DNA from: Muribacter muris
Lineage (GTDB): Bacteria; Pseudomonadota; Gammaproteobacteria; Enterobacterales; Pasteurellaceae
Direction: 5' to 3'
Length of the DNA: 39,747 nucleotides
Assembly: GCF_001038205.1 (NCBI RefSeq)
Contig: NZ_JWIZ01000038.1
Coordinates: 1 to 39,747 of the forward strand
The notes under the pieces were generated by a model. It searched no databases. It was not told the DNA's origin and saw only the letters and a list, made by a program, of their open reading frames with translations. This document shows positions 26,699-39,057 of the stretch, piece by piece. The first letter of the stretch is position 1, and the number at the start of each line of letters is the position of its first letter. The position numbers and the translations under genes are program-made.

Positions 26699-29173
26699 CT
26701 AATCCGACCGCTTGTCGTCAGTGGTATCGGGCTTTTCGTCTTCCGCTTTTTCATTTTCGTCCAATTTTGCCATTGCACCCTGAATTGTATGCTGAACATC
26801 GAGGGAAATCAGCCCACGCAACAGATCCTCAGTTGCTTGAATTTTTTCCACAACAGCATTGCCCTGCTCATCAAAATAACCCTGTGCTTTTAAGCTGGTA
26901 CTGAACGTCGAAAAGAGTGCCTTATCGAAAAATTCAGGGGCGTTAATGCCGTGTAATACGGAAAGGCGTTGAGCGATAGAACGACTCTCTTTTTCCAACG
27001 CGTTGCGCTCAATCTGCGGTTGCTCCATTAAGATACTCAAGCTGATATAGTAACGTTGCAACAACTCTTTCACACTGGCGGCGTGAAGTTGTAATGTTCT
27101 GATCCGTTGGCGATTGATGACGAACATTCCGCTCTCGTTTTTAATCAGATTTTGACGGCAGAATTCGACTAAAATCGCCTCAATATGCGTACGCACTTGT
27201 TCGGCTTCAAAATGCATAAATAGCTCGGCTTTCAAGAACGGGTAAATGCGTTGTACGCTTTGTAAGATCAAATCTTTTGACACTGCTTCGTGATGCAGCA
27301 CAATATTTGCCACCAAAGACGGCAAGACAAAGAGGTGCTGAATATTATTGCGATAGTAAGTCATCAACACTGCCGAATGGCGTTCCAATCGAATAATCTC
27401 GCCGAAGTTATCTTTTTCCGAGATCACGCCGGAACGTGGGAGTTGAATGACGTGATCCAGCATTGTTTCGGCACTGTCGTTCGGCAGCGTAATGTCCGCC
27501 GTATAAGGCACATTCCGAAAGAGTTGAAGATAGCTTTCCACCTGTTCTAACAACTGCTCTCGTGTCAGCGAGCGTTGGCGGGAAGCCAGTAGCACCGAGC
27601 CGATAAGATTTTTCGCATTTACCGCCGCTGCATTATTGATATGGATCATCACCTGTTTGGCAATGGATTCAACCGCACCGTTCAACCATTTTGGACGGGC
27701 ATTATCACTTTCCGCCTCTTTCCATTCCGGAAAATGCTGATTGAGGTAGTGGTTAAGCGAAATGGGTTCACCGAAATTCACATAGCCTTGCCCTAAGTTA
27801 CGCAATTTTTTAATCACCCGCAACACTAAGCCAGCATTCTCTTTCTCCTTTTCTGCCCCCCGTAGCTCTTTGGCGTAGGTGTCCACCTCTAAAACGTGTT
27901 CATAGCCGATATAGACCGGCACAATGCTAATCGGGCGTTTCAGCCCACGCTGCAAGGCTTGGAGGGTCATCGACATCATTCCGGTTTTCGGTTCGAGCAA
28001 ACGGCCGGTGCGTGAACGTCCGCCCTCGATAAAATATTCCACCGAATAGCCACGGTAAAACAATTCCGCCAAATATTCACGGAAAATGGTGGAGTATAAG
28101 CGATTGCCTTTAAAGGTTCGGCGTAGGAAAAACGCACCCCAACTTCTAAAAATCGGGCCGGCAGGCCAGAAATTCAGGTTAATGCCCGCCGCAATGTGTG
28201 GTGGCACTAAGCCTTGATGATATAAAATGTAAGACAATAACAAATAGTCCATATGGCTACGGTGGCACGGCACATAGACCAGCTCGTGTCCCTCCAGCGC
28301 TAATTTACGCACCCGTTCGGCATATTGTACATTGATGCCCTGATAGAGTTTATTCCAGAGCCAGCTCAGCACTCGGTCGGCGGTACGCAAGCTCTCGTGG
28401 CGCACATTAGCGGCAATTTCATCTAGGATTTTTTCTGCGGCTTTGCGGGCTTTTTCCGGCGAGCTTTTTGGTTTTTGTGCCTCGTCCTCAATTGCAGCTA
28501 AAATCTCCGGTGATTGTAATAATTTATTGAACATTGCTTGACGATCCGGCAGACGAGGACCGGTTGCAGAATAACGCTGCTTGGCAAAGTGCATTTTTGC
28601 CACACGGGCTAATTTTTGGGCGATACCTTTATCCGCACCGTATTTTGCAACCATATAGCGTAAAGAGACCGCTTGTGAGAAGCGGACGAAATTATCTCGC
28701 CCGAACCAAATCATTGTGATGACACGTTGAAACAGCCCTAACAAACGTAACACCGGTAACCCTTTCTCTTTCCCCGGCGCTCTACCCCATAACACCGACA
28801 CAGGCACAACTTGAATATCCAACTGGTCATCAAGGCGGTTAAGATCGAGATAACGGTAAAAAATCGATTCCGTTTCGCTTTTTACCCCTTTGGATTTAAA
28901 AAAGCGGCGACCTTCGTCCAAAAAGACAAAACGTGGCAGGCTTTGCCCCTGAATTTCATTATGTTCAAGGGGATCGGGTAAACCCTGAGCCAAGCAATTT
29001 TTTTGCAGAATAAGTAAATCCGTCTGCGAGGTATAGGGCAGCACATAGACTATCGGCTGCTCCCGTTTTAGCCCCAATTCCTCAATCGGATCGGTTGGGA
29101 TTGCCCGTGATTTGACTAACAACGAAAGCGGTAAATTTAACGCTTTACGGTAGATATTCAACAAGGTGGACAT
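26699..29173 (-). CDS. plsB: glycerol-3-phosphate acyltransferase PlsB
   Basis: Inner-membrane enzyme of 824 residues that acylates glycerol-3-phosphate at sn-1, the first step of phospholipid synthesis. The HX4D catalytic motif is His304-Arg-Ser-His-Met-Asp309 ([11 protein letters not shown]), followed by [20 protein letters not shown] and the [10 protein letters not shown] block: all four acyltransferase motifs are present. The start follows AAAAGGAT. It is divergent from lexA across 145 bases, as in many enterics. The last codons (DDKRSD) overlap an uptake signal at 26707-26715. Confidence 0.96.
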   Translation of the reverse strand: MSTLLNIYRKALNLPLSLLVKSRAIPTDPIEELGLKREQPIVYVLPYTSQTDLLILQKNCLAQGLPDPLEHNEIQGQSLPRFVFLDEGRRFFKSKGVKSETESIFYRYLDLNRLDDQLDIQVVPVSVLWGRAPGKEKGLPVLRLLGLFQRVITMIWFGRDNFVRFSQAVSLRYMVAKYGADKGIAQKLARVAKMHFAKQRYSATGPRLPDRQAMFNKLLQSPEILAAIEDEAQKPKSSPEKARKAAEKILDEIAANVRHESLRTADRVLSWLWNKLYQGINVQYAERVRKLALEGHELVYVPCHRSHMDYLLLSYILYHQGLVPPHIAAGINLNFWPAGPIFRSWGAFFLRRTFKGNRLYSTIFREYLAELFYRGYSVEYFIEGGRSRTGRLLEPKTGMMSMTLQALQRGLKRPISIVPVYIGYEHVLEVDTYAKELRGAEKEKENAGLVLRVIKKLRNLGQGYVNFGEPISLNHYLNQHFPEWKEAESDNARPKWLNGAVESIAKQVMIHINNAAAVNAKNLIGSVLLASRQRSLTREQLLEQVESYLQLFRNVPYTADITLPNDSAETMLDHVIQLPRSGVISEKDNFGEIIRLERHSAVLMTYYRNNIQHLFVLPSLVANIVLHHEAVSKDLILQSVQRIYPFLKAELFMHFEAEQVRTHIEAILVEFCRQNLIKNESGMFVINRQRIRTLQLHAASVKELLQRYYISLSILMEQPQIERNALEKESRSIAQRLSVLHGINAPEFFDKALFSTFSTSLKAQGYFDEQGNAVVEKIQATEDLLRGLISLDVQHTIQGAMAKLDENEKAEDEKPDTTDDKRSD

Positions 29174-29270
29174 TTTAGAAATCCTTTTTGAATAATTATG
29201 GTTGAATTTGCCGATTTTAGCATAAATTTATGGAATAAATCCCAATTTGTTAGTTACAAATGCGTTTTTA

Positions 29271-29308
29271 CTGTATATAATACCAAAAATTTCTGTATAT
29301 AAAGACAG
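29271..29308 (+). promoter_or_regulatory. LexA operators in the lexA promoter
   Basis: CTGTATATAAAGACAG (29293-29308) has the full CTGT-N8-ACAG SOS-box core. CTGTATATAATACCAA (29271-29286) has one good half-site. Together they give the usual autoregulation of lexA and lie 10 bases ahead of its start. They could also influence plsB on the other strand. Confidence 0.88.
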
Positions 29309-29318
29309 TGAGGTAATT

Positions 29319-29948
29319 ATGGCTCGTCAGCACCTGACAGCACGTCAGCAAGAGATTTTCGATCTTGTCAAACATCATATTGAAACGACCGGAATGCCGC
29401 CGACACGGGTTGAAATTGCGCGTGAAATCGGTTTTAAATCCCCAAATGCCGCCGAGGAACACCTCAAGGCACTTGCCCGCAAAGGCTATATTGAAATGCT
29501 TTCCGGCACTTCTCGAGGCATACGGATTTTAGTCGATACCGATGCCGCTAATGATGACGAAGGCTTGCCGTTAATCGGCAGAGTTGCCGCCGGTACGCCG
29601 ATTGAGGCGATAGAGCATATTGAAGATCACTATCCGGTTAAAGGGGAAATGTTTAATCCGGCTGCCGATTATTTACTGAGAGTAAACGGCAATTCAATGG
29701 AAAATATCGGCATTTTAGACGGCGATTTGCTCGCTGTGCATAAAACTAACGTCGCCCGTAATGGACAAGTGGTCGTGGCTCGTGTAGATGATGAAGTAAC
29801 GGTCAAACGGTTAGAGAAAAAAGGCGGCTTGGTCTATCTGCACCCTGAAAATGACGAGCTAAGCACTATTGTTGTCGATCCGGAAGTCTCTTTTATTGAG
29901 ATTGAAGGCATTGCGGTAGGTGTGATCCGTAGTAACGCTTGGATGTAG
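29319..29948 (+). CDS. lexA: LexA, SOS repressor
   Basis: A 209-residue repressor and self-cleaving protease. The winged helix-turn-helix ([27 protein letters not shown] pattern, about 26-52) is followed by cleavage site Ala91-Gly92 (GRVAAGTP) and the catalytic dyad Ser126 (NGNSM) and Lys163 (VTVKRL). The start at 29319 follows GAGG; the in-frame ATG at 29247 would put the SOS boxes inside the coding sequence. Divergent from plsB. Confidence 0.97.
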   Translation: MARQHLTARQQEIFDLVKHHIETTGMPPTRVEIAREIGFKSPNAAEEHLKALARKGYIEMLSGTSRGIRILVDTDAANDDEGLPLIGRVAAGTPIEAIEHIEDHYPVKGEMFNPAADYLLRVNGNSMENIGILDGDLLAVHKTNVARNGQVVVARVDDEVTVKRLEKKGGLVYLHPENDELSTIVVDPEVSFIEIEGIAVGVIRSNAWM

Positions 29949-30141
29949 CCCTGAAAGCGATTTCTAATTTGTCAGAAAGCACTCTAAAAATGACTGCTTG
30001 AAATGTTATTTCGCCGCTATAATAGGTATTTCTTATCGCAAGCGGTCAATTATCATTTATTTTTTACAAATCCCGATTGAAAACCGTCGTAGAAAGCCCC
30101 AAAATAGCGGTTTCTTTTTTACTAGGAATAACAGGGCAAAT

Positions 30142-30450
30142 ATGAACATAGCAGAATTTCATCAAGCAATCGAAAGTGTGTGGGAGCGGATTGAGGAAGA
30201 ATTGGATAGACAGGGGTGTGATGTCGATTGCGAAGTGCAAGGGGCGGTGATGACACTCACCTTTGACGATGATTCGCAAATTGTGATCAACAAGCAAGAA
30301 GCAATGCTTGAGTTATGGCTGGCGAGTAAACTCGGCGGTTTCCATTTTGCCTATCGGGACGGTGAATGGCTTTCGGCGGAAAACTGCTCTTTTTGGCAAC
30401 ATTTAGAAGAGGCAATGGCACGCCACGGGGAAACGGTTTCCTTTAGCTAA
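30142..30450 (+). CDS. cyaY: CyaY, bacterial frataxin
   Basis: A 102-residue acidic iron-binding protein that modulates Fe-S cluster assembly by IscS/IscU. The start MNIAEFHQAIESVWERIEEELD gives the acidic first helix, and LWLASKLGGFHFAY the conserved sheet with the Trp. ATG 30142 is preferred over an in-frame ATG at 29998, which would add 48 non-homologous residues. The stop TAA shares its last base with the recQ ATG (TAATG), so the two genes are coupled. Confidence 0.93.
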   Translation: MNIAEFHQAIESVWERIEEELDRQGCDVDCEVQGAVMTLTFDDDSQIVINKQEAMLELWLASKLGGFHFAYRDGEWLSAENCSFWQHLEEAMARHGETVSFS

Positions 30451-32264
30451 TGGCGTTTTCCGCATTACTTGATCCCAAAGCGGTACTGCAAAACGTTTTT
30501 GGCTACCAATCTTTCAGGCAAGGTCAATCGGAAGTGATTGATGCTGTGCTAGCAGGTCAAGATTGCTTGGTGATTATGACAACAGGGGGCGGAAAATCCC
30601 TCTGTTATCAAGTGCCTGCACTTTGCTTGCCGGGGCTGACCTTGGTAATTTCGCCGTTGATTTCGTTGATGAAAGATCAGGTAGATCAACTGCTTGCCAA
30701 TGGTGTCGAAGCGGGTTACCTCAATTCCAGCCAAAGCCTTGAAGAACAGCAACGGATTGAACAGAGAGCGATTTCAGGTCAGTTGAAGCTGCTTTATCTC
30801 TCGCCTGAAAAAGTAATGACCCATAGCTTTTTTCAGTTGGTGTCTCACTGCCATATTAGTTTAATTGCGGTCGATGAAGCCCACTGCGTTTCACAATGGG
30901 GCCACGATTTCCGCCCTGAATATACACTGCTGGGCGGTTTGCGAAAAACCTTTCCCAACATACCGCTTGTGGCACTAACAGCGACGGCGGATCCGACCAC
31001 AAGGGCGGATATTATCCAACATTTACAGTTGCAAAATCCCCATTGTTACTTGGGCAGTTTTGATCGCCCTAACATTCGCTACACCATTCAGGAAAAATTT
31101 AAGCCGATGGAGCAGCTGATTAAATTTCTCCAAAGCCAACAGGGCAAGAGCGGTATTATCTATTGCAATAGCCGTAAAAAAGTAGAAGAGATCAGCGAAA
31201 AACTTGCAACACGCCGCTTTGCCGTGATGGGTTATCACGCCGGAATGACGGTTGGACAGCGAGAGACCGTCCAAAATGCGTTCCAACGAGATAATATTCA
31301 AATTGTGGTTGCCACCGTGGCTTTTGGAATGGGGATCAACAAGTCGAACGTGCGTTTCGTGGTACATTTTGATTTACCCCGCAGTATTGAAGCCTATTAT
31401 CAAGAAACAGGGCGAGCGGGACGGGACGATCTACCGTCCGAGGCGGTGCTTTTTTACGATCCGAGCGATTACGGCTGGCTGCATAAGGTTTTACTTGAAA
31501 AGCCCGAAACGGAGCAACGCCAAATTGAGCAACATAAATTACAGGCGATCGGCGCTTTTGCCGAATCTCAAACTTGCAGACGCTTGGTTTTACTCAACTA
31601 TTTCGGCGAATCTCGCCAAAAACCGTGTGAAAACTGCGATATTTGCTTAAACCCACCGAAAAAATATGACGGCTTAATTGATGCGCAAAAAGTGATGTCG
31701 GTGATTTACCGCACCGGACAGCGATTTGGGCTACACCATATTGTTGCGGTATTACGCGGATTAAATCACCAAAAAATCCGTGAATTACAGCACGATCAAC
31801 TCTCTGTTTACGGTATCGGCAACGAAAAATCGGCGGAATATTGGATCAGTGTGATCCGTCAGCTCATTCATCTCGGCTTAATTAACCAAAATATTGTTAA
31901 TTATTCCGCCTTACAATTAACGGAAAAAGCACGTCCCGTGTTACGTTCGGAAATTGTCCTTGAACTTGCCCAGCCACGCCTTGCTCTGTCCGGTACAGCC
32001 TATCTACAAAAACAGCAATCGGCAAAACGTTACGATAAAGATCTGTTTGCCCGCCTGCGTTTTCTGCGTAAGCAGATTGCCGATAAAGAGAATATTCCGC
32101 CTTATGTGGTATTTAACGATGCGACCTTGCAGGAAATGGCTGAATTTTTGCCGACAACGGCAGCGGAAATGCTGGACATTAATGGGGTCGGCGAGCGTAA
32201 ATTGGAACGGTTCGGCGGTGCATTTTTATCCCTAATTCAAGAACATCAACGAGCTCGGCAGTAA
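30450..32264 (+). CDS. recQ: RecQ DNA helicase
   Basis: 3'-5' superfamily 2 helicase of 604 residues used in recombination and replication-fork repair. Walker A is TTGGGKS (44-50), the DEAH box with aromatic-rich loop is DEAHCVSQWGHDFRPEY (142-158), and motif VI is QETGRAGRDDLPS. The zinc site uses CRR and CENCDIC, then a winged helix and a C-terminal HRDC domain (about 525-600). Translationally coupled to cyaY by a one-base overlap. Confidence 0.97.
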   Translation: MAFSALLDPKAVLQNVFGYQSFRQGQSEVIDAVLAGQDCLVIMTTGGGKSLCYQVPALCLPGLTLVISPLISLMKDQVDQLLANGVEAGYLNSSQSLEEQQRIEQRAISGQLKLLYLSPEKVMTHSFFQLVSHCHISLIAVDEAHCVSQWGHDFRPEYTLLGGLRKTFPNIPLVALTATADPTTRADIIQHLQLQNPHCYLGSFDRPNIRYTIQEKFKPMEQLIKFLQSQQGKSGIIYCNSRKKVEEISEKLATRRFAVMGYHAGMTVGQRETVQNAFQRDNIQIVVATVAFGMGINKSNVRFVVHFDLPRSIEAYYQETGRAGRDDLPSEAVLFYDPSDYGWLHKVLLEKPETEQRQIEQHKLQAIGAFAESQTCRRLVLLNYFGESRQKPCENCDICLNPPKKYDGLIDAQKVMSVIYRTGQRFGLHHIVAVLRGLNHQKIRELQHDQLSVYGIGNEKSAEYWISVIRQLIHLGLINQNIVNYSALQLTEKARPVLRSEIVLELAQPRLALSGTAYLQKQQSAKRYDKDLFARLRFLRKQIADKENIPPYVVFNDATLQEMAEFLPTTAAEMLDINGVGERKLERFGGAFLSLIQEHQRARQ

Positions 32265-32272
32265 CAAGCGGT
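32264..32272 (+). repeat. DNA uptake signal after recQ
   Basis: ACAAGCGGT, exact core, overlaps the last base of the recQ stop. It marks the end of native-looking sequence; AT-rich decayed DNA follows to about 33315. Confidence 0.8.
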
Positions 32273-32398
32273 CGGTTGTAGCGCATTTTCGGCATATGTA
32301 GCCAAATGCACAAAATAGATATTTACATATAGGGAAAATAGTTGGTAAAAAGTGTATTAAAGTTTTATAGTAATAGGATTTTAAGCTCTATTTTTAAA

Positions 32399-32889
32399 AT
32401 GAGACAAAAACGTACTTTTACCGATATTTGTCAATACAGTAGTATGGTATTCAAAATAATCTTCAGTGCTATAAATGCTTTCATTGTAATAAAACACTTA
32501 CCTTTTAAAAAATGAAATACTTCCGACATTGGAGCTGATTATTTAGTCGGAAAACAAATACATAAGCTATTAGCTAATAAATATTATTGTACACCTCAAA
32601 CAATTCGTCGATATTTAGAAAGCTCCTAAAGCTTTATTAAATTCCCCTTAAAATCAATAATTAAGCTGAATTATTCATACCACTTTTTTCATTATGATTT
32701 TGGTGTAATCGTATTTATTGACAGTTTCTCAACAAACGTGATTTATTATCAAATGGCAAAAAAATCAAAAAGGATGTTTACTACAAGAAAGCAATCAATG
32801 ACTTTTGATAGCAGACGTGAAAGGTTTGATGGCTCCGCTAACTTAAATGTGTCAATTTTATTTAGCTCCCATCATAATGAGAGCATTAA
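32399..32889 (+). pseudogene. degenerate transposase remnant, right copy
   Basis: More complete than the inverted left copy. With frameshifts it reads a zinc-ribbon-like ICQYSS ... CYKCFHCNKTLTF, then ADYLVGKQIHKLLANKYYC followed by TPQTIRRYLESS (helix-turn-helix), a stop, and SYHFFHYDFGVIVFIDSFS, which looks like the first RNase H strand of a DDE domain. This order fits a zinc-ribbon transposase of the IS1249/IS256-like kind, by memory of the pattern only. Several stops and frame changes show that it is dead. Ends match the left copy at ATCATAATGAGAGCATTAA. Confidence 0.6.
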
Positions 32890-33315
32890 GAAATAAGGAA
32901 AAGCATCAATCTTATGTAGGAGAGAATTGAAAACAATGATACAAACACTAAGAATACGTTCAAACAGTGAATGTTATTTACAATTCATTATTGGAAAATA
33001 AAGCATTAATAATTTTTAAATGAGGGCTAGGAGAAATTGAATGAGTTTGGTTATTTACCCTGTAAATATCGTCATATTGAAGTACCTATGCAAGTCTAAA
33101 ACGTTATATGGGTATATCTTATGTATGAGAAATCTCTTAAATTAAATAAAAAAGACAGTAAGGATAGAAAGGTTGTTCAAAGCAGCAAAGATATATTACG
33201 TCCAAATAGTGGCTTAATAAGAGAATGTAAGGAATTATTTTTTCAAGGGATTTTAAATAAAAGAGTTGATGGAAATTACTAAAAATAATCATTACTAAAT
33301 TTTTGTTCCAGCTAC
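32890..33315. other. AT-rich decayed intergenic DNA
   Basis: About 425 bases of strongly AT-rich sequence between the transposase remnant and the DUF2301-like gene. The only open frame with a start that I noted is at 33121-33282; otherwise stops occur in all frames. It has no uptake signal, unlike most native gaps here. Likely the scar of one or more lost mobile elements. Confidence 0.5.
33121..33282 (+). CDS. possible 53-residue hypothetical protein
   Basis: ATG to TAA, 53 codons, very lysine/asparagine-rich (starts MYEKSLKLNKKDSKDRK). I do not recognise it. No convincing ribosome site precedes it, and it lies in decayed AT-rich DNA, so it may be a fragment or chance frame. Confidence 0.2.
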   Translation: MYEKSLKLNKKDSKDRKVVQSSKDILRPNSGLIRECKELFFQGILNKRVDGNY

Positions 33316-35878
<2,563 letters not shown>

Positions 35879-35898
35879 TTAGGTTAAAACGTTGCAAA

Positions 35899-36753
35899 TT
35901 ACTGCTGTGATACCCTTAATAAATACTGCTGGCGGGCATTATCGTCAAACAGTTGGTGTTGATCGGTGAGTACGATACCGTTCATTGCACGGGCAAAGGT
36001 TTCAACGGAACGGATCATTGAGCGTAAATTGACTAAATCATTGCCGCTACCGGACGGTAACTGCATAAAGAAAACCAAGCCGACCGTGCTGAATTGGCTG
36101 ATTTTGTCCAGATCGAAAATGCCCGGCTGCATCATATTGGCAACGCTAAAAAGCACAGGGCTGTTGGCGTTGTCTAAATGGCGGTGGAAAATTTGGTATT
36201 GACCGTATTGGAAACCAAGTGCTTCCAACTGCTGCACGATGTTCTCGCCATAGAATGGCGGCTGACCGTCTTGAGCCACCACATAGAGCGTAATCAAGCC
36301 GTTTTCAATCGGTTGAGCGGCAGGGGCTGGCTCGGCGTTTAACGGCTGCTCAATATTCGGAGTCGGTTCGGCAACGACCGGTTCACTGTATGCTGGTTCG
36401 GCGTAGTGCATTTTCGGCTCGGGTGTTGCAGAAAACGGCGTTTGTACGGGCGCTTGCGCATCGGATAAACGGATTTTAATATTTTTGACATCTTGCTCGA
36501 CTTGCTGCTGCACCTGCTGTTCGGCAATGGCTTGGTCGTTCGGATAGGTTGCTTGAAAAGCACCATTTTGCGGCTGAAGGCTTGCCGGAATATCCGTTTG
36601 CGAGCTATGGCTGATCGGGGTTGAAGGCGGTCGAGTAGAGAAGGTGTTGGAAAATACCCGAGATTTTTCACGGCGTGCAGACCAAAGGCTGTAGCCGATT
36701 AAAATCGCAATCAGCAATCCTGCTAAAATAAAGAAAAGAATATGATTGTCCAT
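35899..36753 (-). CDS. zipA: ZipA, cell division protein
   Basis: A 284-residue bitopic division protein that tethers FtsZ to the membrane. N-terminal helix MDNHILFFILAGLLIAILIG, a charged segment, a Pro/Gln/Glu-rich linker (about 30-160) and the C-terminal FtsZ-binding domain (about 165-284: GLITLYVVAQ, FQYGQYQIFHRH, LVFFMQLP). The start at 36753 follows AGAGGG; the in-frame ATG at 36819 would place 22 residues before the helix. Divergent from cysZ, as in enterics. Confidence 0.95.
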   Translation of the reverse strand: MDNHILFFILAGLLIAILIGYSLWSARREKSRVFSNTFSTRPPSTPISHSSQTDIPASLQPQNGAFQATYPNDQAIAEQQVQQQVEQDVKNIKIRLSDAQAPVQTPFSATPEPKMHYAEPAYSEPVVAEPTPNIEQPLNAEPAPAAQPIENGLITLYVVAQDGQPPFYGENIVQQLEALGFQYGQYQIFHRHLDNANSPVLFSVANMMQPGIFDLDKISQFSTVGLVFFMQLPSGSGNDLVNLRSMIRSVETFARAMNGIVLTDQHQLFDDNARQQYLLRVSQQ

Positions 36754-36866
36754 TTTGCCCTCTTTAGCTGAAATAATAATGAAATTTACACTTTCGCACT
36801 TTGCGAAAAAGTCTCGCATAGCTTACCATATTTCCGTTGAAAATTTTAATTTTTAAGGTTTGATTG

Positions 36867-37712
36867 ATGTCTTCTCCGTTTGCTACCCCTGAAAGCCAAG
36901 CCAGTGCCGGCTTTCACTATTTTATCTACGGCTGGCGATTGATTTTGCAACGCAAACTAATGCCTTTTGTCGTGTTCCCGATTGCGATCAACGCTGTGTT
37001 AATGATCGGGCTGATTTGGCTCTTTTTTGCCCATATCGGTGGTTTGCTCGACAGCCTGCTGCCGTCGTGGTTGGAATGGTTAAGCGTGATTTTAATCCCA
37101 TTGATTTTCTTAATGATTTTGGTTGCGTTTTACTTTGCATTTACCACCCTTGCCAATTTCATTGCCGCCCCTTTTAATGCGTTGCTCGCAGAAAAAGTCG
37201 AGCAGCAACTAACGGGGGAAACGCTGACAGACACCGGGTTTGGCGAGCTACTTAAAGATGTACCGAGAATGCTAAAACGGGAATGGCAAAAAATGTGGTA
37301 TAGCTTTCCTCGCTTAATTGCCCTATTTTTATTGGGATTTATGCCGGTGGTCGGGCAAAGTATTGTGCCGGTTTTAACCTTTATTTTTGGTGCTTGGCTA
37401 TTGGCGATCCAGTATTGCGATTATCCTTTCGATAATCATAAAATCAGTTTTGCCCGTATGCGCAATGCCCTTGCCCAGCAACGTGTGATGAATTTTACGT
37501 TTGGGGCGTTGGTCAGCCTGTTTACAATGTTGCCCTTTGTCAATCTAGTGGTAATGCCCGTTGCCGTATGCGGTGCAACGGCAATGTGGGTGAAAGAATA
37601 TCGCCGTTTTTTCCTTGGAGAATCGTCAGATGAGTTTGGTGGCGGATCTTCCGGTTCAACTTTAATCATCAGTAACAAAAAACCGAGCGGAAATCAGTTG
37701 GTGGAACGATAA
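36867..37712 (+). CDS. cysZ: CysZ, sulfate permease
   Basis: Inner-membrane protein of 281 residues with at least four long hydrophobic segments; GFHYFIYGWRLILQRKLMPFV, FIAAPFNALLAEKVEQ and YCDYPFDNHKISFARMR are family marks. It brings sulfate in for cysteine synthesis. ATG 36867 is preferred to the TTG one codon earlier; AAGG lies 10 bases upstream. The tail after residue 250 (SDEFGGGSSGSTLI) is low in complexity. A strong terminator follows. Confidence 0.93.
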   Translation: MSSPFATPESQASAGFHYFIYGWRLILQRKLMPFVVFPIAINAVLMIGLIWLFFAHIGGLLDSLLPSWLEWLSVILIPLIFLMILVAFYFAFTTLANFIAAPFNALLAEKVEQQLTGETLTDTGFGELLKDVPRMLKREWQKMWYSFPRLIALFLLGFMPVVGQSIVPVLTFIFGAWLLAIQYCDYPFDNHKISFARMRNALAQQRVMNFTFGALVSLFTMLPFVNLVVMPVAVCGATAMWVKEYRRFFLGESSDEFGGGSSGSTLIISNKKPSGNQLVER

Positions 37713-37725
37713 TTTTTTAGGGTTT

Positions 37726-37757
37726 AAAGGCTTTCAAGATTGAAAGCCTTTTTATTT
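37726..37757 (+). terminator. cysZ terminator
   Basis: AAAGGCTTTCAA (37726-37737) and TTGAAAGCCTTT (37740-37751), with a loop of at least 2 bases, are followed by TTATTT. Confidence 0.92.
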
Positions 37758-37870
37758 ACTTGAATACAGACATCAGTCGTTTTTTACACAAAATAGTTTG
37801 CGTTTTTTTGTTCAATCTATTATATTGCATACAAATGAATACAAAAAATGACAAATAAGTTCAAATAATT

Positions 37871-38380
37871 ATGGCAACTAATCGAATCCCTGTGAGCGTC
37901 CGAATTAGCCAAGACGATGCGAATTTTATTGCGGGTTTACAGTTAGAGGGTGCACATACCCCATCAGAGAAAATCCGTGAGTTATTAACGCAGGCACGGC
38001 TTGCCTATACTCAGCCGCAAAATTATCAATCGGCATTAAAGCAGGCGGAGCAATTTTTGCAAAATGCGAAGCACGATGTATTACAAGCGGAGAAACGGCT
38101 TGGCGTACATTCACATATTTTAGCCCGTTTGTTTGAATTATTGCCGGATTTAACGGCAACATTGGCTGTCAATCTGGACGATAACATCACACTAGACGGC
38201 TTGAAGCAATACGAACAAGAGATAATGTGGCGAATTGTACGTTTAATGGACAGTATCTTGCAGTTGGCAGTGATTGGCAAAGGTTCGGCTTATGACGATA
38301 AGGTGCTTAACCAATTAGAGAATACATTGAAATTGGCACATATTATTACTGACACCCAGCAAAAACAGGAGGCATTATGA
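37871..38380 (+). CDS. unrecognised protein with ribbon-helix-helix-like N-terminus
   Basis: A 169-residue cytosolic protein that I do not recognise. Residues 1-42 (NRIPVSVRISQDDANFIAGL, then SEKIRELL) look like a beta strand and two helices, as in ribbon-helix-helix DNA-binding proteins. Residues 50-169 are helical, with a likely coiled coil (about 55-78). It is first in a cassette: its stop overlaps the ATG of the PspA-like gene (ATGA). It may be an autoregulator or a structural partner of the PspA-like protein. The direct repeat TGAATACA at 37761 and 37836 upstream is a possible operator. No clear Shine-Dalgarno is seen. Confidence 0.7.
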   Translation: MATNRIPVSVRISQDDANFIAGLQLEGAHTPSEKIRELLTQARLAYTQPQNYQSALKQAEQFLQNAKHDVLQAEKRLGVHSHILARLFELLPDLTATLAVNLDDNITLDGLKQYEQEIMWRIVRLMDSILQLAVIGKGSAYDDKVLNQLENTLKLAHIITDTQQKQEAL

Positions 38381-39048
38381 GCGAAACATTAGCACGGCGG
38401 GTCGGGCGTTTAATCAGCGGTGGGTTTCACGCCGTGATAGATGCGGCGGAAAATCTCGCACCGGAAGCGGTAATGAATGAGAATATCCGAGAAGTTGAAC
38501 AGGCGATTGAGAGTGTGCGTAGCGAGTTGGGTAAAGTCTTGGTACAAAAGCACCTCACAACAAAAAAACTGCTGGATGAAAATAACCGCCATACGCTCTT
38601 GGCGGACACCATTCAGACGACATTAAAGGCAGGGCGAGATGATTTAGCCGAAACAGGCATTGCAGAGCAAATGGATATCGAAGCACGTTTGCCGATCTTG
38701 GAAAATAGTCTAAGTGATTGTGCAACTCAAGAAAAGGAGCTAGAGCGTTTTATTGTTGCGTTACAAGCCAAACGCCGAGAAATGCAAAATGCTATCCAAG
38801 AATGGAAGCAGAGCCAGAAACAAGCGGTTACACACGAAGCAATATCTGCAAATAAGCTCAATCAAATCAACCGTGAGACCGAGCGAAGCCATAATGCGTT
38901 TGAACGCATTTTAAAGCGTCAAACAGGTATGGGACTAAATCCGAGTGATACGGCACAGTTAGCCAAATTAAAAGAGTTGGAAGAATTAAACCGAAGCCAA
39001 CAAATAAAAGCACGCTTGGCACAGTTAAAAGCCGCCGATATGATTTAG
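38377..39048 (+). CDS. PspA/IM30-family membrane-remodelling protein
   Basis: A 223-residue almost entirely helical protein. The N-terminus RRVGRLISGGFHAVIDAAEN resembles the amphipathic membrane-binding helix and the NALLDKAED motif of PspA/Vipp1, bacterial ESCRT-III-like proteins that polymerise on damaged inner membranes. Long coiled coils follow (about 35-165). A strong AGGAGG sits 7 bases before the ATG, within the upstream gene's end. No PspF-type regulator or -24/-12 promoter is nearby, so control differs from the E. coli psp operon. It differs enough from canonical PspA that I give no symbol. Confidence 0.8.
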   Translation: MSETLARRVGRLISGGFHAVIDAAENLAPEAVMNENIREVEQAIESVRSELGKVLVQKHLTTKKLLDENNRHTLLADTIQTTLKAGRDDLAETGIAEQMDIEARLPILENSLSDCATQEKELERFIVALQAKRREMQNAIQEWKQSQKQAVTHEAISANKLNQINRETERSHNAFERILKRQTGMGLNPSDTAQLAKLKELEELNRSQQIKARLAQLKAADMI

Positions 39049-39057
39049 GAAGTGCCT

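Noticed and set aside
29247-29318. Longer LexA start
   Set aside because: The added codons cover the SOS boxes and lack family similarity.
37758-37870. Sigma54 (-24/-12) promoter for the PspA-like cassette
   Set aside because: No TGGC-N8-TGC pattern is present in the upstream gap.
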